5,942 nucleotides of DNA from Bacteroidota bacterium (GTDB lineage: Bacteria > Bacteroidota > Bacteroidia > NS11-12g > UBA955), in NCBI GenBank assembly GCA_030836345.1, contig JAURQA010000250.1, positions 1-5,942 on the forward strand, written 5' to 3'. The stretch's first letter is position 1. Each line of letters opens with the position of its first letter. A program made the translations under genes and the position numbers. This document shows positions 1-4,557 of the stretch, one piece after another. A model generated the notes under the pieces. That model saw only the letters and a program-made list of their open reading frames with translations, made no database searches and had not been told where the DNA came from.

Positions 1-161
1 AAATCTATTTTATTGTACCTGATAAATGCACAGAGTGCACAGGTTTTCATGAAGAACCGCAATGTGCAGCGGTATGCCCTGTAGACTGCTGTGTGCCTGA
101 TCCAGACCATGAAGAAACTACAGAGGTACTTCTTGATAGAAAAGAAAGACTACATTTGTAG
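1..161 (+). CDS. Dicluster 2[4Fe-4S] ferredoxin, 3' end
   Basis: This is the C-terminal 52 codons of a small low-potential electron carrier; the first complete codon is at position 3 and the stop is TAG at 159-161. The visible part reads IYFIVPDKCTECTGFHEEPQ and continues into CAAVCPVDCC. It therefore holds a Cys-x2-Cys-x8-Cys-x3-Cys-Pro cluster motif, with the longer spacing of the Allochromatium-type (Alvin) ferredoxins rather than the clostridial CxxCxxC. Two further adjacent cysteines follow. The charged tail (HEETTEVLLDRKERLHL) is usual for the roughly 115-residue Bacteroidota ferredoxins I remember. The first cluster motif must lie upstream of the window. The protein is cytoplasmic and its redox partner cannot be read from this window. 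The next gene begins 9 nt after the stop, so the two are probably co-transcribed. Family assignment is secure; the specific role is unknown. Confidence 0.93.
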   Translation, partial: IYFIVPDKCTECTGFHEEPQCAAVCPVDCCVPDPDHEETTEVLLDRKERLHL

Positions 162-170
162 GGCTCTCTT

Positions 171-914
171 ATGATAGCTAAAGTTACCACATTTAATTCT
201 TGGGTCCCGGTTCGCCATGAACCAAGTTCTGCTTCTGAAAACGTCACCTCCTTGCTTTTTGGAGAAACAGCCAAAGTGCTCGAAGAAACGGAAGAATGGC
301 TTAAAATTCAGCTAGAATATGATCATTATATAGGTTGGGTAGGAAAAGAGTACGTATTCGAGAGTTTAGATATTTTAAAAACTGAAGTATCTCTGAATAA
401 AAACACACGATACACGGGAAAAGGCGGTATAATTTATGTTCCAGTAGGCGGGGAGTTGCTCGGGTCTTATATAACATTGGGCGAAGAGCGCCTTTTATTA
501 GAAAATAATTCCACTGCTTCAGATCAAGTAAACCTTTCCAAGATAGGGGAGCAGGCTATAAAGCAGTTTTTGCACGCGCCCTATTTATGGGGTGGTCGCT
601 CCATACATGGCATAGATTGCAGTGGTCTGGTACAAGTTTGTATGAAAATAGCAGGGAAGAAATTTCCAAGAGATGCCAGCAAACAAGCCATGGAAGGGGA
701 AAGAATTGATTTTGGCGACCATCAGGTTAACGATTTGGTCTATTTTTCTCAAAATGAAAGAATCACACATGTAGGCATCCTCCTCAATAAGAACCAAATA
801 ATACATGCCAGTGGAAGAGTCCGGATAGATGAATTGACGGAGCAAGGAATCTTCAATACGGAAACACAAAAAATAACGCATGTATTGCACTCAATAAAGA
901 GAGTATCTCTATGA
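171..914 (+). CDS. SH3b-NlpC/P60 cysteine peptidase (C40), cytoplasmic
   Basis: The product has 247 residues. Residues about 10-60 resemble a bacterial SH3 domain (VPVRHEPSSASE, ending in GWVGKEYV), with a second, weaker SH3b-like stretch at about 65-110. Residues about 120-245 form the NlpC/P60 domain. The sequence APYLWGGRSIHGIDCSGLVQ contains the nucleophile Cys150, RITHVGILL contains catalytic His200, and IIHASG contains the third polar residue, His212, so the triad is intact. The family cleaves gamma-D-glutamyl-meso-diaminopimelate (or L-lysine) bonds in peptidoglycan peptides. The arrangement resembles Bacillus YkfC / dipeptidyl-peptidase VI, which acts on free muropeptides. There is no signal peptide or lipobox, so I infer cytoplasmic recycling of cell-wall peptides rather than cleavage of the sacculus. 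The ATG at 171 is the first in frame after the ferredoxin stop and puts the SH3b start near the N-terminus. No Shine-Dalgarno is present. The stop overlaps the crcB start (ATGA). Confidence 0.9.
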   Translation: MIAKVTTFNSWVPVRHEPSSASENVTSLLFGETAKVLEETEEWLKIQLEYDHYIGWVGKEYVFESLDILKTEVSLNKNTRYTGKGGIIYVPVGGELLGSYITLGEERLLLENNSTASDQVNLSKIGEQAIKQFLHAPYLWGGRSIHGIDCSGLVQVCMKIAGKKFPRDASKQAMEGERIDFGDHQVNDLVYFSQNERITHVGILLNKNQIIHASGRVRIDELTEQGIFNTETQKITHVLHSIKRVSL

Positions 915-1279
915 ATTCATGGATAAAAATAGTGTATTTAGGTATTGGAGCAGCCAGTGGTGCAATGGTGCGATTTGGGCTGAGCTTAAGTTTGCCCTTT
1001 AATACGAATCATTTTGCCTGGGGCACTTTTACCGTAAATATGCTCGGCTGTTTTTTAATTGGTTTGTTTTCTACCATTATTGATGCCCAGTGGTTGCGTA
1101 TTCTACTAATTACGGGTTTTCTTGGAGCATTTACCACATTCTCAGGCTTGGGAATGGAAATGTATCAATATGTTAAAGCAGCGCAATGGCAAATGTTAGT
1201 CATTTATGGCCTCACCAGCATCATTTTTGGCATCTTATTCGTATTTTTGGGTAATAAATGCGTTTATATCTTTCAATAA
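911..1279 (+). CDS. crcB: Fluc/CrcB fluoride ion channel
   Basis: The 122-residue membrane protein has the usual length for single-gene Fluc channels, which assemble as antiparallel dual-topology homodimers and let toxic fluoride leave the cytoplasm. Four hydrophobic segments are visible (about 5-25, 35-57, 62-80 and 94-117). Signature elements are GAASGAMVRF with Arg21, GTFTVNMLGCFLIG with the conserved pore Asn43, and GFLGAFTTFSGLGME with the TTFS break of helix 3 that holds the central sodium site. The canonical motif there is TTFSTF; here the first F-box phenylalanine is present (Phe77) but the second position is Leu80. The start codon overlaps the stop of the peptidase gene by 4 nt, which suggests translational coupling. 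The 3' end overlaps the next gene by 22 nt. No fluoride riboswitch is apparent immediately upstream, where the DNA is coding. Family call is firm. Confidence 0.95.
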   Translation: MNSWIKIVYLGIGAASGAMVRFGLSLSLPFNTNHFAWGTFTVNMLGCFLIGLFSTIIDAQWLRILLITGFLGAFTTFSGLGMEMYQYVKAAQWQMLVIYGLTSIIFGILFVFLGNKCVYIFQ

Positions 1280-2520
1280 TTAGCCTACTCTTTTTTGCAG
1301 TTGCCAAGGCATCCAGTATCCTTATTCCTATGGATGAGAGTCAAAAAAACCATTTAAAGGCCTATGGGATTGCTTTTTGGTTACTTGAAAATGAACAGGA
1401 AGTAGATTGGTTATTAAACTACCGTGGGGGAAGTTTCATGTTCTCCCAAACTTTGGAAGCCGAAACAGAATGCAGGATAAGAGGAGTAGGATATGAAGTA
1501 ATCACAGCTGCCAAGGCGAATAGTATACGCGCTCAAATAGCTAGTCCAGATGAGAATATGAACACGGTAAGTTTACTGACTGTGCCTAAAATTGCAGTGT
1601 ATTCTCCCAAAACAAAACAACCTTGGGATGACGCAGTTACCTTGGTTCTTTCTTATGCAGAGATTCCATATACCGTAATTTTTGACGATGAAGTGTTGGG
1701 TGATACCTTGCTGGAATTTGATTGGTTGCACTTGCATCACGAAGACTTTTCTGGTCAATATGGAAAATTTTATGCTGGATACCGCAGCCAGCCCTGGTAT
1801 CAGGATCAGGTGGCCGAAGCGGAGGCTATGGCCCTAAAACACGGCTTTAAGAAAGTAAGCGAGCTTAAATTGGCCGTTGCTCAAAAAATTAGAGATTTTA
1901 CCTTAGGAGGGGGCTTTTTATTCGCCATGTGCAGTGCCACGGATTCCTATGATATTTCTCTGGCATCAGATGAAACAGACATTTGCCACTCGGTGTTTGA
2001 TGGGGATCCCATTGATCAGAATTGCCAACAAAAATTAAATTATAAAAACACCTTTGCTTTTAAAGACTTTACTTTAAGCCAAAATATCTATGAATATGAA
2101 TTTAGTGATATTGATGTGAACCCAGATCCACGAGTCAGAGGTGTTACGGAAGAAACAGATATTTTTACGCTGTTTGATTATTCTGCAAAAGCAGATGTTG
2201 TTCCCACAATACTATGCCAAAACCACACGAGAACCATCAAAGGGTTTATGGGCCAAACAACGGCTTTTAAAAAGTCTTTAGTGAAGAGCAATGTGTTAAT
2301 CATGGGAGAAAATGTCTTGTTAAATGAAGCAAAATATATTCATTCCGAGATGGGAAAAGGAACGTTTACTTTTTATGGGGGTCACGACCCGGAAGATTAC
2401 CAGCACATGGTTGGAGAGCCTCCTACAGATTTGGCGCTAAATCCAAATTCTCCAGGATATCGATTAATTTTAAACAATATTCTTTTTCCAAGTGCAAAAA
2501 AGAATAAGCTAAAAACCTAA
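1258..2520 (+). CDS. Exported Bacteroidota protein of unknown function ('asparagine synthetase B' family label)
   Basis: The product has 420 residues with an N-terminal signal peptide (LYLSIISLLFFAVAKAS, cleavage about residue 18-19), so it should act in the periplasm or at the envelope. I recognise it from memory as a conserved Bacteroidota family that databases often call asparagine synthetase B. That name is not supported here: there is no N-terminal catalytic Cys2 of a glutaminase domain and no SGGxDS ATP-pyrophosphatase loop. Conserved-looking blocks are WLLNYRGGSF (51-60), KIAVYSPKTKQPWDDA (111-126), FDWLHLHHEDFSGQYGKFY (154-172), GGGFLFAMCSATDS (217-230), FDGD (247-250), GFMGQTTAF (329-337) and FYGGHDPEDY (372-381). 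The HHEDF and GGGFLFAMC blocks recall ThuA/class I glutamine-amidotransferase-like folds, with Cys225 at the elbow position; this is inference only. The ATG at 1258 lies inside crcB and directly precedes the signal peptide, so the 22-nt overlap is probably real. Confidence 0.85.
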   Translation: MRLYLSIISLLFFAVAKASSILIPMDESQKNHLKAYGIAFWLLENEQEVDWLLNYRGGSFMFSQTLEAETECRIRGVGYEVITAAKANSIRAQIASPDENMNTVSLLTVPKIAVYSPKTKQPWDDAVTLVLSYAEIPYTVIFDDEVLGDTLLEFDWLHLHHEDFSGQYGKFYAGYRSQPWYQDQVAEAEAMALKHGFKKVSELKLAVAQKIRDFTLGGGFLFAMCSATDSYDISLASDETDICHSVFDGDPIDQNCQQKLNYKNTFAFKDFTLSQNIYEYEFSDIDVNPDPRVRGVTEETDIFTLFDYSAKADVVPTILCQNHTRTIKGFMGQTTAFKKSLVKSNVLIMGENVLLNEAKYIHSEMGKGTFTFYGGHDPEDYQHMVGEPPTDLALNPNSPGYRLILNNILFPSAKKNKLKT

Positions 2521-2557
2521 GCTACCTATATGGTAAATTTTGGTTCTAATAAATAGG

Positions 2558-3475
2558 TTACTCCTCATGGTTGACTATGTTAAAAATTCTTGAAATATTA
2601 AAGCCAAAATGAATTCCACCATCTCCCCAAGATTGGTCGTTTCTTCCGATGTATTGGTAAGGTGACATTCCTCTTGAGTTGGTTAAGTGAAGTTGAAAAA
2701 CATGACCTCCAGTTTCAATATCAAAACCAATACTCAAAGCATTTTTATAATTTCCATTATTCCCAATGACTGGAATCCATTCTGCATTAAAAGTAGTGCG
2801 GGTAGTTATTTTGGCACGTGCTGCTATACCCACAGCCATGAGTGTATTGTCAAATTTGTCATCTGAAGTATTGGCCTTAGTGGTATTGTAATGCAATACA
2901 GTGGGACTAACCTGTAGACTCAAACTATTCGAAAGCTTTTTACCTAAAACAAGTTGAGCGGTGTAAGCTAACCTCGATTTAAAATCAACTTCTCTTCCAC
3001 TTTCAGTTTGCGTGAATGTATATTTTTGAGCTGTATAGGCTGAGCCAGCATAGAGGATGGCGGTAAATGGTATTTTATTATCTGTAGTTTGATTGAAGAG
3101 TTTGCACTCTAGAAATGCATCCGTTTGTTTCGCCACATTACTTCGGCCTAGTCCAATCACCATTCCTTTTGCAATACCATACTCTCCACCTATTCTAATA
3201 TTGGCAACATCAAACCCGAAAGCATCATATGCTCCAGAATTAAGAGGATTAAAGCGATGATTAATTTTTAAGTCAAATTCACCAATATCAGTCATCATAA
3301 GCGAGGGCAGATTAATAACCTGAGTTGTTTTGAACTCATTAGTGACAGGGTAAACCTCTTCCTCATTATCCAATCCAGCTAAAAGATCTGGGGTTTCTTG
3401 AGAATATAATTGTTGGGTAAAAAAAAAGGCACTGATTATTAACAGTGCCTTACCTATTGGTTTAAGTTTTTTCAT
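2558..3475 (-). CDS. DUF5777 family outer-membrane beta-barrel protein
   Basis: The product has 305 residues. A signal peptide (KALLIISAFFFTQQLYSQ, cleavage about residue 25) is followed by a short acidic linker and then alternating strands typical of a transmembrane barrel, with many aromatic residues at strand ends. The match to DUF5777, as I remember the family, rests on INHRFNPLNSGAYDAFGFD (71-89), RIGGEYGIAKGMVIGLGRS (94-112), FDIETGGHVFQLHLTNSRGM (251-270) and GGIHFGFNISRIFNI (286-300). The family has no established biochemical function. It starts 1 nt after the YceI stop (TAA-C-ATG), so translation is almost certainly coupled to YceI, and it ends the operon, 37 nt from the convergent gene. 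Codons 9-19, in the signal peptide, also form a perfect stem-loop followed by a T-tract, described separately. Family call is good; role in lipid or small-molecule handling with YceI is a guess from context. Confidence 0.88.
   Translation of the reverse strand: MKKLKPIGKALLIISAFFFTQQLYSQETPDLLAGLDNEEEVYPVTNEFKTTQVINLPSLMMTDIGEFDLKINHRFNPLNSGAYDAFGFDVANIRIGGEYGIAKGMVIGLGRSNVAKQTDAFLECKLFNQTTDNKIPFTAILYAGSAYTAQKYTFTQTESGREVDFKSRLAYTAQLVLGKKLSNSLSLQVSPTVLHYNTTKANTSDDKFDNTLMAVGIAARAKITTRTTFNAEWIPVIGNNGNYKNALSIGFDIETGGHVFQLHLTNSRGMSPYQYIGRNDQSWGDGGIHFGFNISRIFNIVNHEE
3419..3451 (-). terminator. Terminator-like hairpin and T-tract inside the DUF5777 coding region
   Basis: On the minus (coding) strand AAGGCACTG (3451-3443) and CAGTGCCTT (3434-3426) form a perfect 9-bp stem around an 8-nt loop (TTAATAAT). 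Nine consecutive T residues follow, the first two of which lie in the stem. The layout is that of a Rho-independent terminator pointing along transcription, yet it lies 24 nt after the DUF5777 start codon and encodes signal-peptide residues 9-19 (K-A-L-L-I-I-S-A-F-F-F). It might attenuate transcription of the last gene when ribosomes do not follow closely, or it may be a chance product of signal-peptide codons. The structure is certain; the function is not. Confidence 0.5.
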
Positions 3476-3476
3476 G

Positions 3477-4016
3477 TTAATTGCAGGTGCAATTTACATT
3501 AATTGCGATGTCTTTTGCAATTTTGCTAGATGTACTCGCTGGAATTTTAATTTTATAATCTTGTGGTTTTATTTTAAAAGTAGCCTTTAGAATAGGTTTG
3601 CCCTCTTTAACAATTACTTTTCCGGGTATTGTAATGGCTTTGCTTACTCCGTGCATCGTCAGTTTCCCTTTTACATTCACAGTATACGTTCCATCTTTTT
3701 CCCATTGCACGGCAGTAGATTCTGTGATTTTTCCTTTAAATGTACTTTTTGGATACTTCTTGGTCTCCATATAGTTCTCTTGAAAGTGTTTTTGCATCAG
3801 GCTTTTCTTAAATTGAAAACTGTTTACACTGATTGCGAATTGAACAGCTCCAGATTTACTGTCTATGGCAGCTTTCACCTTGCTCGATTTTGCCGCAATA
3901 TCCTCTGCAGGTGTTTTGCTTATGAAATCAACCGTGCCGGTTGAGGTTTTGTAGACTTGTGCAAATGCGCTAATCGCAAATATAGCCAACGCTAAAAAGG
4001 AAATTATTTTTTTCAT
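3477..4016 (-). CDS. Secreted YceI family lipocalin-like protein
   Basis: The 179-residue product has a signal peptide (MKKIISFLALAIFAISAFA, cleavage about residue 19) and a single YceI domain, an eight-stranded barrel that in characterised relatives binds polyisoprenoid or other amphiphilic ligands in the periplasm. Supporting blocks are VNSFQFKKSLMQKHFQENYM (64-83), KYPKSTFKGKIT (87-98) and GKLTMHGVSKAITIPG (117-132), the last being the typical G-x-L-T-x-H-G-V strand. The mature protein ends in NCTCN, with two cysteines at 176 and 178. I chose the ATG at 4016 because it begins directly at the MKK of the signal peptide. The open frame extends upstream to a TTG at 4037, but this would add seven residues and has no support. 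The gene lies 36 nt after the OB-fold gene and 1 nt before the DUF5777 gene. Confidence 0.93.
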   Translation of the reverse strand: MKKIISFLALAIFAISAFAQVYKTSTGTVDFISKTPAEDIAAKSSKVKAAIDSKSGAVQFAISVNSFQFKKSLMQKHFQENYMETKKYPKSTFKGKITESTAVQWEKDGTYTVNVKGKLTMHGVSKAITIPGKVIVKEGKPILKATFKIKPQDYKIKIPASTSSKIAKDIAINVNCTCN

Positions 4017-4052
4017 GATTTTATTTAAAATATTCAATATACGTGCCAGACT

Positions 4053-4505
4053 TTACTTTGCGTCAAAAATGGAGCATCTTGAAAAGGAAATATATTTTCC
4101 ATCTGCCAAAATATCATCTTCTTCTGGTAAATCAACACCATCGCAAGAGCCTTGAATGGTTACTTGATCTCCAACAGCTACATTCTTTGATTTTTCATAT
4201 TCTGATTTATCAAATCCACATTGAGCCTCAAAATCTTCTTCAGGTTTAGACAGCGTAATTAGTAAAGCGCTATCTCCCTCAATACGACTTACTGTTCCGT
4301 TAAATCGAATCACTTTTCCTATGTATTTTTCATTGCTTTCCGCCATATCTGCTTCAAATGCTGAAAGCAACTCAACGGGCTGTATCTTAAAATCAGCTTT
4401 TCCGGTGGAAGCAGTAGATGCAGGTTTCATATACATATATATACCGACAAATACGCCTATAATTATTACTAGGCCAATACCTTTAAATAGTGTCTTTCTT
4501 TCCAT
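4053..4505 (-). CDS. Membrane-anchored tRNA_anti-like OB-fold protein
   Basis: The 150-residue product has one N-terminal transmembrane segment (about residues 8-26, IGLVIIIGVFVGIYMYM) after a basic MERKTLFK start. This points to an N-in anchor with the rest outside the cytoplasm. Residues about 40-147 resemble the tRNA_anti-like OB-fold domain: ELLSAFEADMAESNEKYIGK (45-64), then VIRFNGTVSRIEGD, a VAVGDQVTIQGSCDG strand (109-123), and a C-terminal YISFSRCSI. Cysteines at 96, 121 and 144 could allow a disulfide. Despite the domain name, a nucleic-acid role seems unlikely in the periplasm, and I infer an envelope function with the downstream YceI and DUF5777 proteins. It is the first gene of the operon; ATG at 4505 is the only start that keeps the full membrane segment. 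Domain call is fairly good, function unknown. Confidence 0.8.
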   Translation of the reverse strand: MERKTLFKGIGLVIIIGVFVGIYMYMKPASTASTGKADFKIQPVELLSAFEADMAESNEKYIGKVIRFNGTVSRIEGDSALLITLSKPEEDFEAQCGFDKSEYEKSKNVAVGDQVTIQGSCDGVDLPEEDDILADGKYISFSRCSIFDAK

Positions 4506-4513
4506 ATTTCATT

Positions 4514-4521
4514 TATTTTTG
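4514..4521 (+). promoter_or_regulatory. Candidate -7 element for the amidohydrolase gene
   Basis: TATTTTTG matches TAnnTTTG exactly and lies 24 nt upstream of the ATG at 4546, a suitable distance for a short leader. No good TTTG -33 element is found at the expected spacing (the nearest is TTTC at 4495-4498, only 15 nt away), so support is modest in such AT-rich DNA. Confidence 0.35.
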
Positions 4522-4526
4522 TAATT

Positions 4527-4557
4527 CAAATATCCATCATCGGAAATGATAAACAAA
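4527..4557 (-). promoter_or_regulatory. Candidate Bacteroidota promoter for the OB-fold/YceI/DUF5777 operon
   Basis: Read on the minus strand, TTTG (4557-4554) is followed after 19 nt by GATATTTG (4534-4527). This is one mismatch from the TAnnTTTG -7 element of Bacteroidota sigma factors, at a spacing that fits the known -33/-7 arrangement. The predicted transcript would start near 4520, giving a leader of about 15 nt before the ATG at 4505. The -33 element falls within the first codons of the divergent amidohydrolase gene. This is a motif match only. Confidence 0.45.

Noticed and set aside
162..170. Search for a fluoride riboswitch or promoter ahead of the peptidase-crcB genes
   Set aside because: Only 9 non-coding bases separate the ferredoxin and peptidase genes, and crcB has no leader of its own, so there is no room for one here.
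47..890. Minus-strand open frames at 47-274 and 585-890
   Set aside because: Shadows of the ferredoxin and the C40 peptidase; no start context or domain support.
1573..1758. 61-codon minus-strand open frame
   Set aside because: Inside the exported 420-residue protein gene, low-complexity shadow without support.
2521..2557. Possible bidirectional terminator between the convergent genes
   Set aside because: Only a 4-bp TACC/GGTA stem (2523-2535) before a short T run, or a 6-bp ACCTAT/ATAGGT pairing (2524-2558) with a loop over 20 nt, can be drawn; neither is a convincing terminator.
3651..3944. 97-codon plus-strand open frame opposite YceI
   Set aside because: Antisense shadow of a clear YceI gene; composition rich in Phe, His, Cys and Arg as expected from reversed coding sequence.
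4017..4037. Upstream extension of the YceI gene to a TTG at 4037 (adds seven residues before MKK)
   Set aside because: The ATG at 4016 starts a standard MKK signal peptide; the extension would weaken it and uses a rare start.
4043..4524. Two small plus-strand open frames (4043-4249 and 4321-4524) opposite the OB-fold gene
   Set aside because: They are antisense shadows with no recognisable domain, while the minus-strand frame encodes a coherent protein.
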